Numbered from the stretch's first letter, positions 1-7,943 are shown. The stretch: 64,000 bases of DNA from Thalassobacillus_A hwangdonensis (GCF_042675915.1 NZ_JBHTKL010000006.1:444254-508253); one strand, 5' to 3'. Notes: generated by a model from the sequence alone, not told the origin. Translations and numbers: made by a program.

Positions 1-1318
1 TCGCACGCATTTCACCAAGTGCAGCTGCGCTTTGTTCCAAGGCAGGAGTTACCGCTTGGAACGCACCTGACACTTGATTATAGGTCGCCTTTGCACCTTG
101 GGCAGCCTGGTGACTGGCCACTAACTTGTTGACGACTTCCTGGTTAGCACCGCTTTCCTTCAGTGCCTGGATATCTGCATCCGAAATCTCACTTGCTGGA
201 ATGCTTTCAATCGCCTGCGCTAATGCCTGATTCGCCTGGCTGTACTGATTCTTCAAGTCTGTCAAACCAGTCTCGGTCTCTTTCAACCCACCAGCAAGCT
301 GACGAAGCCCCTCTACCATCTGTTTCAGCTCACCGAGATTCATATCACTCGAGCCACCATTGACCGATTCACTCATTTGCTGAAGCGAAGACTTGATGGA
401 AGCGGAACCGTTCACCAATTCGGATGAGCCATTGTTAAGCTCATTGATGCCGTTCTTATATTGAGCGGAACCGTTTTGAAGCTCTGCTGCTCCATTATTC
501 AGTTCGGCAATGCCATTTTTCAGTTCTCCGACACCTTTATTGATTTCAGCTGTCGCATCAGACAGTGATTTCATATCACCGGTCATCGTATCGGCGTCTG
601 GTGCATCGAACGACATGGACGATGGAATAGCCGCTATTTCAATTCCGTTCATCTCCATATCGGTGACGTCTGCATTCACGGTGAAGCTTTCTTCTTTCTC
701 AGGCATGACGGTGAACGTCACTTGGCGGTTCTTACCAGCATTGGCTACTGATCCGCCTGGCGCTTCAATATTTTCATAGATTTTCGAATCGAGCTTCAGC
801 GTAATCTGTAACAGGTAGTTATTGAAAAAGGCTTCCGGTGCGCCTTCTTTTTTCGCTGTATCGATTTGGATTTCCAACTCGCCATCTTTTCCTGGCAGAT
901 CATCCGAAGCAACCCTTTTTCCATCAAGGCTGTAGGAGATGCCGATATCCCATGGCAGCGGCTTATCCTTGAGGTTCCCTTGATAGTAGAACTGATCGCT
1001 TGCAGCAGTGAACTTCACCTTGCTGTTCTCCTGCTTGATTTCTTCAAGGTCCGTCAAATTCTCCACTTTCGTATAAGCTCCGTGATCGATGATCGTTCCC
1101 TGGTCTTCTATCTTAAAGTTATTGACGACGTACATTTCTTCCTGATTCCCGGTTGCACTCAATGTGGCATAGACCACTTCATGCTTTTCTGCATACGTCC
1201 CTTCCCCCTGTGGCTTCTTTTCCTCAGAAGAGGACTCACCCTTCTCCGCCGAAACGAGGAAGGATGGCAGGACAAGAAGAAACGTCATGAACATTGCAGT
1301 TATCCGTTTGAATTTCAT
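1..1318 (-). CDS. YhgE/Pip-like heptad-repeat secreted or membrane protein (partial, N-terminal part)
   Basis: The reading frame is open to the left edge, so only the N-terminal 439 residues are visible. The first 24 residues form a signal peptide (basic KRIT, then a hydrophobic stretch ending SFLVSAEKG). From about residue 262 the protein carries glycine-spaced heptads (GELKNGI, AELNNGA, AELQNGS, INELNNG), the xxxLxxG repeat typical of coiled-coil ectodomains in YhgE/Pip-type proteins. The start chosen has AAGGGG eight bases upstream; an ATG two codons earlier overlaps the stop of the MMPL gene (ATGA) but leaves almost no spacing. It follows the MMPL transporter directly, so the two are likely co-transcribed and may form one envelope export complex. 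The C-terminal membrane part is not seen. Family call is fairly sure; function is inference. Confidence 0.8.
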   Translation of the reverse strand, partial: MKFKRITAMFMTFLLVLPSFLVSAEKGESSSEEKKPQGEGTYAEKHEVVYATLSATGNQEEMYVVNNFKIEDQGTIIDHGAYTKVENLTDLEEIKQENSKVKFTAASDQFYYQGNLKDKPLPWDIGISYSLDGKRVASDDLPGKDGELEIQIDTAKKEGAPEAFFNNYLLQITLKLDSKIYENIEAPGGSVANAGKNRQVTFTVMPEKEESFTVNADVTDMEMNGIEIAAIPSSMSFDAPDADTMTGDMKSLSDATAEINKGVGELKNGIAELNNGAAELQNGSAQYKNGINELNNGSSELVNGSASIKSSLQQMSESVNGGSSDMNLGELKQMVEGLRQLAGGLKETETGLTDLKNQYSQANQALAQAIESIPASEISDADIQALKESGANQEVVNKLVASHQAAQGAKATYNQVSGAFQAVTPALEQSAAALGEMRA

Positions 1319-1320
1319 TT

Positions 1321-3330
1321 TCATTTCCCCTTATAGAAGTTTGCTTTCCATGTTGTTTTCTTAATGATCCAGTCAAAGACGACAAGCATTGCCGGCAGTA
1401 CGAATACGACCATCAGAAAGGCAAGCAGTGCGCCTCGACCCAGCAGCAGACCGATAGCTGACACGACTGGATTCGAGGAGGTCGCTCCAAGAATGAATCC
1501 GACACTCGACAAGATTGCAGCTGAAATGAAAATCGCAAAGACTTTGCCATCGATTGTCTGCTTGATCGCCTGCATTGCAGGCATTTTCTTGCGGAGCATA
1601 TAGTAATTTTCAGTAAACAATATTCCATAGTCGACCGTTGCTGCCAATTGAATAGTACTTACCAGTAGATATCCTACGTAAACGAGCGGCGTATCACTAA
1701 AATATGGTACCGCCAAGTTGATCCATACCGATGTCTGGATGGTCAGCAATAGAACGACTGGGATAGAAAGGGAGCGGAACGTAAGCAACAGCACGATCGC
1801 AATCGTAATGACGGTCAGGATATTGACGAGCGTATTATCTTTCTGGACGACATTTTTCATATCGTACAGGGTGACGCTTTCCCCTAACATATACGTTTTG
1901 TCATAATAGTCGCCGGCGGTTTCCTTCACCTGCTCAATCAGCTTGAAGGCTTCCTCTCCCTCTTCTTCGGTGTCTGTATAAAGAGTGATCCTAGCGTAAT
2001 TTTCCGAATAGAATGGATCGGTCGTCTCCTCATCCAAATAGGCAGGCGGAATGACCGGGCTGACCATATTCACGTAGGAGATGACAGAAGAAATGTTCGG
2101 CACATCCTCAAGTTCCTGGACGAGCTCTTCTTCTTTTGCCCGGTCCCCTTCAGGTACAAGCAGGACGACCGGCACATTTTTACCGAAGGCATCTTCAATG
2201 GCTGCTGCGTCCTGACCTGCACGTGTATTCTCCGGCTGTTCCCCGGCACCATAGATGAATGGTGTCTTGCTTTGAGCAAGGAATGCTGGCACGATGATCA
2301 GCAGAACGAGAAGCAGACTCGGAATTCTCAGTTTCATCACAAATTTGCCGATATTTTTCACATCAGGAATGAACTGGCGGTGCTGGGTACGATCGATCCA
2401 GCGATAGAACAAGAGCGTCAATGCCGGTAAGAAAACCATGACACTGATGAAGCTCAATAGAATTCCTTTAACCAGGTTGATTCCCAAATCAGACCCGATA
2501 CCGAAGTCCATGAACGTCAATGCGAAAAATCCGAAAAACGTCGTCGAAGCACTGGCGATGATCGCTGGGAATGACCGCTTCATCGCAAGCGACATCGCCT
2601 TCACCGGATCCGATTCATCCTTCCGGTAATCCTGGAAGCTGTGCAGTAAAAAGATCGCGTAATCGAGCGACACTGCAAGCTGCAGGATCGGTGCCACGGA
2701 CTGGGTAATGAATGACACTTCTCCGAGAAAAATATTCGTTCCGAGGTTGATCAGGATCGACACTCCGATCGCCGTCAGGAAGAATAACGGCTCGATCCAG
2801 GAAGTAGTCGACAGAATCAAAATGATGATGATGATCGGTACCAGTAAAAGACCTGCATTCATCGATTCGCTGCCAGCCATCTGCTGGGAAGTCGCTGTCG
2901 TGACAGCTTCTCCAGTTACTGCGTTTTCGTCCCCGATCAACTCGTAGATTTCATTGATGACTTCGACTTCGTCTCCATCACGAACTTTCAGCGTAATCAA
3001 CGCATTGTTGTCCTGATAATACTCTTCCACTGTATCTTCATTTGCCATTTCGAGTGGCACTTTCAAATCAACGACATCATCGAGCCACATTACTCCGCTG
3101 ATGCCATCAATCGCTTCGAGATTCTTCTTATATTCAAGCGCTTCTGTGACGGACACATCTTTGACCATCATCCGCGCATTCGTCATCGGTTCGTCGAATT
3201 CTTCCTCCATCACATCCACTGCATTCATCGACGGCGAGTCTTCCGGCAGGTAGTCAGCCATATTGTAATTGACCGAGACCCCGAACTGCGCAATCGTGCT
3301 CAGTAATGTAAGGATGAAAAAGATAATCAC
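1321..3330 (-). CDS. MMPL/RND-family membrane transporter
   Basis: A 669-residue MMPL-family exporter with two similar halves, each an extracytoplasmic loop followed by a bundle of membrane helices. Asp-Tyr pairs that carry protons in this family are visible in both halves (SLDYA near residue 220, TVDYG near 560). The B. subtilis YdgH-type transporters are the nearest family I can name. The start is odd: the GTG used here follows the readable sequence IDWAARIIKHKKSI, which looks like the usual N-terminus of the family, but that extension contains no ATG, GTG or TTG and is closed by a TGA at 3379-3381. The gene may use a rare start or have lost its original start by a one-base deletion. It is divergent from a TetR regulator and coupled to the downstream heptad-repeat gene. 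Substrate is unknown. Confidence 0.85.
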   Translation of the reverse strand: MIIFFILTLLSTIAQFGVSVNYNMADYLPEDSPSMNAVDVMEEEFDEPMTNARMMVKDVSVTEALEYKKNLEAIDGISGVMWLDDVVDLKVPLEMANEDTVEEYYQDNNALITLKVRDGDEVEVINEIYELIGDENAVTGEAVTTATSQQMAGSESMNAGLLLVPIIIIILILSTTSWIEPLFFLTAIGVSILINLGTNIFLGEVSFITQSVAPILQLAVSLDYAIFLLHSFQDYRKDESDPVKAMSLAMKRSFPAIIASASTTFFGFFALTFMDFGIGSDLGINLVKGILLSFISVMVFLPALTLLFYRWIDRTQHRQFIPDVKNIGKFVMKLRIPSLLLVLLIIVPAFLAQSKTPFIYGAGEQPENTRAGQDAAAIEDAFGKNVPVVLLVPEGDRAKEEELVQELEDVPNISSVISYVNMVSPVIPPAYLDEETTDPFYSENYARITLYTDTEEEGEEAFKLIEQVKETAGDYYDKTYMLGESVTLYDMKNVVQKDNTLVNILTVITIAIVLLLTFRSLSIPVVLLLTIQTSVWINLAVPYFSDTPLVYVGYLLVSTIQLAATVDYGILFTENYYMLRKKMPAMQAIKQTIDGKVFAIFISAAILSSVGFILGATSSNPVVSAIGLLLGRGALLAFLMVVFVLPAMLVVFDWIIKKTTWKANFYKGK

Positions 3331-3431
3331 AATGCTCTTTTTATGTTTTATGATTCGTGCTGCCCAATCTATAAGTCCTCATCCTCTCTTGCAAAACCGT
3401 AACTCACACTCTACTATTGTATTTGACACCG

Positions 3432-3500
3432 TGTTGGATATTCAACAAACAGTTTGCTATGATGCGTCAGTTTCCCAACACAACGATAGATAAGTGTTGG
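3432..3500. promoter_or_regulatory. Candidate TetR operators between MMPL and tetR genes
   Basis: The divergent intergenic region carries a near-perfect palindrome TGTTGGATATTCAACA (3432-3447) and a second inverted pair, CCAACAC at 3475-3481 and GTGTTGG at 3494-3500, separated by 12 bases. The shared TGTTGG/CCAACA half-sites suggest binding sites for the adjacent TetR-type protein, controlling both transcription units. This is inference from position and symmetry. Confidence 0.5.
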
Positions 3501-3538
3501 ATTGTAACAAATTTTTAACAAAATGGAGGCAGGACGAA

Positions 3539-4108
3539 TTGAGTGAAAAATTGGACCGCCGTAAGAAATACACGAGGAAAGTGCTGAAGGAAAGCCTGAT
3601 TACTTTACTGGCAAACAAAACAATTTCTGATATTACTGTAAAAGAAGTGTGCGAGCTTGCCGATATCAACCGATCGACCTTCTACACCCACTACTCCGAC
3701 CATTATGACCTGCTCAGTAAAATAGAAGAAGAAATAACCGAGGATATGAACAAATACCTTCACAGCTACAGCTATGAAATTGAAGAAGAGTCAATTCAGA
3801 TGACCGAGAAAATTCTCGAATACGTGGTTGATAATAAAGTAATGTTCCAGACATTTTTGAAGCAGGATGCAGCCCCGACGTTTGAACAACGGATGATGGA
3901 TTTGACACGAGGATTCATGATGAACAACTGGATGAAGGACCATTATCTGCAGGCGGATGAGTCTAGGTATTTGAGTTCCTTTGCCATCAGCGGCGCCATC
4001 CAGGTAATCAAGGATTGGCTTGAAAACGATTTGGACCAGTCTCCGAAGCAAATGGCTGTGCTGATCAATAACTTCATCAATTACGGATTTTCCTATCTTG
4101 ATAAATGA
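3539..4108 (+). CDS. TetR/AcrR-family transcriptional regulator
   Basis: A 189-residue one-component regulator. The N-terminal helix-turn-helix is typical of TetR proteins (TVKEVCELADINRSTFYTHY, about residues 33-52), with a C-terminal ligand domain resembling TetR_C domains of YhgD-type proteins. The TTG start is chosen because GGAGG lies nine bases upstream; an in-frame GTG further up sits inside an operator-like repeat and lacks a ribosome site. It is divergent from the MMPL/heptad-repeat operon and probably represses it and itself. The ligand cannot be told from sequence. Confidence 0.85.
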   Translation: MSEKLDRRKKYTRKVLKESLITLLANKTISDITVKEVCELADINRSTFYTHYSDHYDLLSKIEEEITEDMNKYLHSYSYEIEEESIQMTEKILEYVVDNKVMFQTFLKQDAAPTFEQRMMDLTRGFMMNNWMKDHYLQADESRYLSSFAISGAIQVIKDWLENDLDQSPKQMAVLINNFINYGFSYLDK

Positions 4109-4109
4109 A

Positions 4110-4143
4110 AACATCCAGAACCCGGGAGTTCTGGATGTTCTTT
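4110..4143. terminator. Bidirectional terminator
   Basis: Inverted repeat ACATCCAGAAC/GTTCTGGATGT around a CCGGGA core, followed by TCTTTT on the plus side and preceded by AAAA for the minus side. It ends both tetR and the convergent membrane-protein gene. Confidence 0.85.
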
Positions 4144-4145
4144 TA

Positions 4146-4433
4146 TTACGCCCGCTTTCTGATCGTGTAAAGTGTAGCTCCCTGCACAATAAACGTAAGC
4201 AGGATCAGCACCCACATCGTATCCCGGTAAAAATCATAAGAGACTTCCGAAAAAGAATGCGCCGTTTCCAACAGCAGCCATCCGATTGGAAGGATCGGTG
4301 CTGAGAACATGTAAGACTTGTTCAGAATCGCCTGGCCTCGTTCATCTTTCCCTTCTTCTCCCCAAGACACCTTGAAGATGATATAAAGTGATACTAAAAA
4401 TACCGGCATTAAAATGATTCCTGCGAAAATCAT
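4146..4433 (-). CDS. Small three-helix membrane protein paired with XRE regulator
   Basis: A 95-residue hydrophobic protein with three predicted membrane helices (about residues 3-23, 45-62 and 72-90) and a short polar loop (WGEEGKDERGQ). I do not recognise a named function. Its ATG overlaps the TGA of the upstream XRE-type regulator (ATGA), so the two are translationally coupled. Such regulator plus small membrane protein pairs are common in Bacillaceae; the membrane partner may control or be controlled by the regulator. That role is inference. Confidence 0.75.
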   Translation of the reverse strand: MIFAGIILMPVFLVSLYIIFKVSWGEEGKDERGQAILNKSYMFSAPILPIGWLLLETAHSFSEVSYDFYRDTMWVLILLTFIVQGATLYTIRKRA

Positions 4434-4660
4434 TCAATCTCCCTCCCCTTGTATTGAAATACTTCATTTATATCCTTTTCGAACAACTCTGCGATTTGAA
4501 ACGCTAACTTGAGTGATGGATTGTAACGGTTTTTCTCCAATGAAACGACTGTTTGTCTGCTGACACCAAGCTTCTGGGCAACTTCCTTTTGCGACCACTT
4601 CTTCTCTGCACGAAAGACCGCAATACGATTCTCCAACTCTCCATTATCTTTAAGCACCAT
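4430..4660 (-). CDS. XRE-family helix-turn-helix regulator
   Basis: A 76-residue protein that is nearly all DNA-binding domain: KWSQKEVAQKLGVSRQTVVSLEKNRYNPS is the classic Xre/Cro turn (written here across residues 20-48). A GAGGAG ribosome site precedes the ATG. It lies behind a strong promoter whose elements are embedded in a perfect 13-bp inverted repeat, consistent with autorepression. It is coupled to the small membrane protein downstream. Confidence 0.88.
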   Translation of the reverse strand: MVLKDNGELENRIAVFRAEKKWSQKEVAQKLGVSRQTVVSLEKNRYNPSLKLAFQIAELFEKDINEVFQYKGREIE

Positions 4661-4683
4661 ATGTTCAACTCCTCACGATGCTT

Positions 4684-4723
4684 ATTGTAATATATTTTTT
4701 ACATAGTGTCAAAAATATATTAC
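4684..4723 (-). promoter_or_regulatory. Sigma-A promoter embedded in a perfect inverted repeat
   Basis: On the minus strand TTGACA (4712-4707) and TACAAT (4689-4684) are separated by 17 bases, a near-consensus promoter. A 13-bp perfect inverted repeat (GTAATATATTTTT at 4687-4699, its complement at 4711-4723) spans both elements. A dimer bound there would block polymerase, so this is a likely autoregulatory operator of the XRE gene. Confidence 0.7.
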
Positions 4724-4733
4724 ATATTACCAT

Positions 4734-4761
4734 AAAAAAATTCCCAACCATGTGGCTGGAA
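4734..4761 (-). terminator. Terminator of the spo0E-like gene
   Basis: Imperfect hairpin (TTCC...CC, ATGT loop, GG.TGGAA) whose minus-strand transcript runs into seven U residues. Confidence 0.6.
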
Positions 4762-4789
4762 AGTTGACAGTACGCTCTATGATGAAAAA

Positions 4790-4951
4790 TTATGCTTTCA
4801 TGATGATCTGATTATGTAACTGGTCCAATTCCTGTGAAAGTTTGAGGACGATCGGGTCTTGAAATCCACGTTCCATCCCTTCCTGCATCATCCGGTGGCG
4901 TTTTCTTTCAAGCTCTCTCCGGATGGGGTCGTACAACTGAGGTTGAGCCAT
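4790..4951 (-). CDS. Spo0E-family aspartyl-phosphate phosphatase
   Basis: A 53-residue protein of the Spo0E/YnzD/YisI family, which removes phosphate from Spo0A~P and holds back sporulation. The family signature SQELDQLHNQ is present near the C-terminus, preceded by a helix rich in Arg and Glu, matching the two-helix fold. The start chosen has GGAGGAGG just upstream; a longer frame starting 16 codons earlier has no ribosome site. It is monocistronic, with its own terminator. Confidence 0.85.
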   Translation of the reverse strand: MAQPQLYDPIRRELERKRHRMMQEGMERGFQDPIVLKLSQELDQLHNQIIMKA

Positions 4952-5216
4952 GCAACCTCCTCCTTTAATATCATACATAATTAAATTGTCCCTTTGCAAT
5001 ATTTTACATTATGGTATCATATTTCAATAAAAATTGGTACATTTCTAAAAAAATAATTCAAAAACAATGCCTTTATACCCATTAATTCCCATTAACAATA
5101 TTAAAATAGTAATAAATACCCTTATATGGTTAGAAAATACCACACATAAGTAATAGATGTTATTTTACTAGTATAGTAATATGTACATATCGACGCATGT
5201 CGAAAGGAGGAGATTT

Positions 5217-5573
5217 ATGTTGAAAGTGGTTAATGCTTACTTATTATCCCCGCAAGATATCAATGATCTGATCTACGCTATCGATACGACGATCAATCAT
5301 GAGAATTTTTCTTCCGATCAAATCGACCGCCTTAAAAGTTTGAAGTTAGAATTCGCAATTAATGAAAAAGATATAGTTAACCATTCAGACTTCAGAAAAA
5401 GCTTAACTGCTAGAGAAGACGAAGTACTTTCCCACCTATTGAACGGAGCAAACTCGCTGAATATTTCAAAATCCCTTCATATTTCAGAACACACCGCAAA
5501 AGCCCACATCAAGAACATCTACAAAAAATTAGATGTGAATGGTAAATCTGAACTGATATTGCGATACACGTGA
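5217..5573 (+). CDS. LuxR/GerE-type DNA-binding protein
   Basis: A 118-residue protein. The C-terminal half is a GerE/LuxR helix-turn-helix (LTAREDEVLSHLLNG, then NISKSLHISEHTAKAHIKNIYKKL, split here for length). The N-terminal 55 residues have no domain I recognise and no receiver aspartate pattern, so this is not a full response regulator. AAAGGAGG lies just before the ATG. It is followed directly by a c-di-GMP riboswitch and the EAL/PilZ genes, so it may belong to the same surface-behaviour programme. AT-rich DNA with no other gene lies upstream. Confidence 0.8.
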   Translation: MLKVVNAYLLSPQDINDLIYAIDTTINHENFSSDQIDRLKSLKLEFAINEKDIVNHSDFRKSLTAREDEVLSHLLNGANSLNISKSLHISEHTAKAHIKNIYKKLDVNGKSELILRYT

Positions 5574-5593
5574 AATAAAGATACAACTAATAT

Positions 5594-5692
5594 CCGCCCT
5601 ACCGATAATGGCAAACCAGTTGAAAGGCTGGGACGCAAAACCACGGGTCTACAGATGTTCTATCTACGATAGCCGGGTTACCGAAGCATGGG
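5594..5692 (+). promoter_or_regulatory. Cyclic di-GMP-I (GEMM-I) riboswitch
   Basis: The leader of the EAL gene matches the class I c-di-GMP aptamer: GGCAAACC, a P2 hairpin with a GAAA tetraloop (CCAGTTGAAAGGCTGG), the conserved GGGACGCAAA, a second hairpin, and GGGTTACCGA. These blocks occur in the same order as in the Vibrio cholerae Vc2 aptamer. An intrinsic terminator follows at once, giving an aptamer-terminator arrangement. The sequence GAGAC at 5692-5696 can pair with GTCTC inside the terminator stem and could act as a weak antiterminator. The recognition is from sequence; the direction of switching is inference. Confidence 0.9.
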
Positions 5693-5696
5693 AGAC

Positions 5697-5729
5697 AAAG
5701 CAGTCTCTTATTTGAGACTGCTTTTTTTA
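5697..5729 (+). terminator. Riboswitch-controlled terminator
   Basis: AAAGCAGTCTC and GAGACTGCTTT form an 11-bp stem (5697-5707 with 5714-5724) followed by a run of T. It lies between the c-di-GMP aptamer and the EAL start codon. Confidence 0.9.
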
Positions 5730-5751
5730 ATGAATAAAAAGGAGCGATTCA

Positions 5752-6462
5752 ATGAAAACAGATTACATGCCGTTAACTGTCGCTGAAAGTTTTTATCATA
5801 ATTACCAGCCGATCTTCAATCTTAGAACATGGAACAAAACAGGATACGAGGTTTTATTCCGCTCAAAGATTCACGCAACCCCAGTCAAAGCATTTCAAAT
5901 TGCCAAAAAGGAAAAGAACCTCTTCAAACTGGATATCGAGTCGATAAAACTGGCTCTTCACAACCTATCGACTTTTCAACACATTCACAAAGGTGCCAAG
6001 TTGTTCATCAATGTCTATCCTTCCACGATACTTCATCCAGATTTCAACTTCTTCTTCAAAGAACATATTCACCCTTGTGTACAGAAAGATTCTCTCGTGT
6101 TTGAGTTGAACGAATCCGAAGAGTTGGATCACCCAGGTCCACTTGTAAAAAAATTAGATTCCTTAAAGAGTTCTGGCTTGAAAATAGCTATCGATGATTT
6201 CGGTGCTGGCAGGAGTGACATGATGAACCTGCTGGAATTGAACCCGGATTATATCAAAGTCGACCGTTATATTACTTCCGAACTCGATACATCACCGAAG
6301 AAACAGGAATTTCTTCAGTATTTAGTCAACTATAGCCGAAGATTCAACATTAAATTGATTTTAGAAGGGATTGAGACTTCAAAAGAACTTACGGTAGCCA
6401 AAATGCTTGGAGTAACGTATGCTCAAGGTTTCTTATTGGGAAAACCACAAAAGTTGATGTAA
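5752..6462 (+). CDS. EAL-domain cyclic di-GMP phosphodiesterase
   Basis: A 236-residue stand-alone EAL protein that should hydrolyse c-di-GMP to pGpG. The catalytic set is intact: EVLFR near residue 33, Asn in INVYP, Glu in FELNE near 118, the DDFGAG loop near 148, Lys in IKVDR, Glu in LEGIE and Gln in AQG. There is no sensor domain, so its control appears to be the c-di-GMP riboswitch in its leader. GGAG precedes the ATG. It is followed 16 bases later by a PilZ gene. The circuit suggests feedback: ligand level sets production of the enzyme that removes it. Confidence 0.93.
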   Translation: MKTDYMPLTVAESFYHNYQPIFNLRTWNKTGYEVLFRSKIHATPVKAFQIAKKEKNLFKLDIESIKLALHNLSTFQHIHKGAKLFINVYPSTILHPDFNFFFKEHIHPCVQKDSLVFELNESEELDHPGPLVKKLDSLKSSGLKIAIDDFGAGRSDMMNLLELNPDYIKVDRYITSELDTSPKKQEFLQYLVNYSRRFNIKLILEGIETSKELTVAKMLGVTYAQGFLLGKPQKLM

Positions 6463-6478
6463 TAGGAACGGAGGGGCC

Positions 6479-7018
6479 ATGATGATTTGGTTAGTCAGTT
6501 ATGGTTTAGTGGTTAGTTTGTTGATGTTGTTCCTGTTGCTGAAAGGTAATCGACTTTTTGTGAAAAAGAAAAAAGAAATCGTAGAATTGCAAAAGCAGCT
6601 TCAAACTATAAAGAAAGAACTCATGCCCGTAAAAGCAGGTACGAGGAGGAATTTCCGTTTAGAAGTCCCACAAATCCCTTGTACGATCGAGTTCGTTGAC
6701 GTGGAGGAAGAAAGCCTGAAAAGACTGACGAATAGAAAAATCACTTCACACATTGAAGATATAAGCACATCTGGTTTAAAAATTACCTCACCATACAATT
6801 TGCCGATAAAGTCGAAGCTGAAAATAAAAGTCGTGTTTGAATTGAACAATGAAACCTTTGAACAATTCGGACTCCTTGTCAGGAAAGAAGAGCATATCCA
6901 TCAAAAGATGAACCAATACGGAGTGCAGTTCATCAATGTATCGATGAAACAGCAACAGAGTATCATCTTACAGCTAAATAAGATTCAAGCTGAGCGAAGG
7001 CAAAAAAGAATTTCTTAG
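6479..7018 (+). CDS. Membrane-anchored PilZ-domain c-di-GMP receptor
   Basis: A 179-residue protein with one N-terminal membrane helix (about residues 3-22), a basic coiled-coil linker (KKKKEIVELQKQL) and a PilZ domain. The c-di-GMP binding signatures are visible: RRNFR at 56-60 and DISTSGL at 94-100. GGAGG precedes the start. It sits in the same transcript as the EAL enzyme and the riboswitch, so this one unit senses c-di-GMP at the RNA level, degrades it, and reads it at the protein level. The downstream target is unknown; motility or matrix control is the usual outcome in this family. Confidence 0.9.
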   Translation: MMIWLVSYGLVVSLLMLFLLLKGNRLFVKKKKEIVELQKQLQTIKKELMPVKAGTRRNFRLEVPQIPCTIEFVDVEEESLKRLTNRKITSHIEDISTSGLKITSPYNLPIKSKLKIKVVFELNNETFEQFGLLVRKEEHIHQKMNQYGVQFINVSMKQQQSIILQLNKIQAERRQKRIS

Positions 7019-7020
7019 CG

Positions 7021-7054
7021 AATAAAAGGTGCTTCATGAGAAGCACCTTTTATT
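7021..7054. terminator. Bidirectional terminator
   Basis: Perfect 15-bp stem (AATAAAAGGTGCTTC with its complement, ATGA loop) between the convergent PilZ and aldolase genes, with T-rich flanks on both sides. Confidence 0.9.
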
Positions 7055-7913
7055 CTATTGCTTTTCCAACTGACCCGAACAACCTCATCTTTATTCTGAT
7101 TGTTTCTTTCAGCTGTTCCCGCCCCAGACTTCCATATACGCTGGCATCATATAATCCTTTATCGTTTTCCAAACAATTTCGAACAGCTTTAGAAAAAGAA
7201 AGATGATTATCTGCATTCACATTAATTTTCGCGGTTCCCAATGCAATGGTACGCTTAATATGGTCAGCAGATAAACCTGAACTTCCATGTAAAACCAATG
7301 GAACTTTTGTTAATTGGGAAATTTCCTTCATCCCTTCAAAATCCAATTTCGGTGCACCTCTATATATCCCATGTACAGATCCTAGGGCGGGGGCTAGACA
7401 ATCAACTTGAGTTCGTTTCACCAGATCAATGCATTCTATCGGATCCGCATAAACAGGATCAGTTACCTTGTCGCTACCTTCACTGCCACCGACACTCCCT
7501 ACTTCTGCCTCTACGGTAACACCATACTTACGAGCATAGGTTACCACCTCTTTTGTCTGCCTTATATTCTCATCAAGCGGGTGATGAGAGGCATCAATCA
7601 TGACAGATGTAAATCCTGCATCAATTGCTTTTATGCAATTTTCCACACTTGAGCCATGGTCCAAATGCACAACAACCGGAACGCCTAGCTTCATTTCCTT
7701 TATCAATGCTTCTGCCAGTTTTACAGGAACGGAAAATCCTCCAAAGTAACTGACTGCATCTTCTGTAACCCCCAGTATTACCGGAGAACGCTCTTCTTTT
7801 GCCGCATTAAGAACCGCCTGCATCCATTCCAGGTTGTGAACATCAAAGTGTCCAATCCCATACCTACCATTTAATGCTTTCGTCAATATCTTTGATAATG
7901 AAACCAAAGCCAT
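7050..7913 (-). CDS. Class II fructose/tagatose-bisphosphate aldolase-family protein at the end of the lsr operon
   Basis: A 287-residue zinc-dependent class II aldolase of the FbaA/GatY/KbaY type. Zinc ligands are visible: His in HLDHGSS, His in SVHGIYRGAPKL and His in VLHGSSG. The start chosen has GGAGG upstream; the longer frame does not. It is the last gene behind lsrF, 83 bases downstream, with a hairpin in the gap, so it is probably part of the lsr transcript. Canonical lsr operons do not carry such an enzyme. It could act on a phosphorylated product of AI-2 breakdown or on a linked sugar phosphate; the substrate is inference. Confidence 0.85.
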   Translation of the reverse strand: MALVSLSKILTKALNGRYGIGHFDVHNLEWMQAVLNAAKEERSPVILGVTEDAVSYFGGFSVPVKLAEALIKEMKLGVPVVVHLDHGSSVENCIKAIDAGFTSVMIDASHHPLDENIRQTKEVVTYARKYGVTVEAEVGSVGGSEGSDKVTDPVYADPIECIDLVKRTQVDCLAPALGSVHGIYRGAPKLDFEGMKEISQLTKVPLVLHGSSGLSADHIKRTIALGTAKINVNADNHLSFSKAVRNCLENDKGLYDASVYGSLGREQLKETIRIKMRLFGSVGKAIE

Positions 7914-7943
7914 ACTCTTTTCTCCTCCCCTTCCTACATGAAG

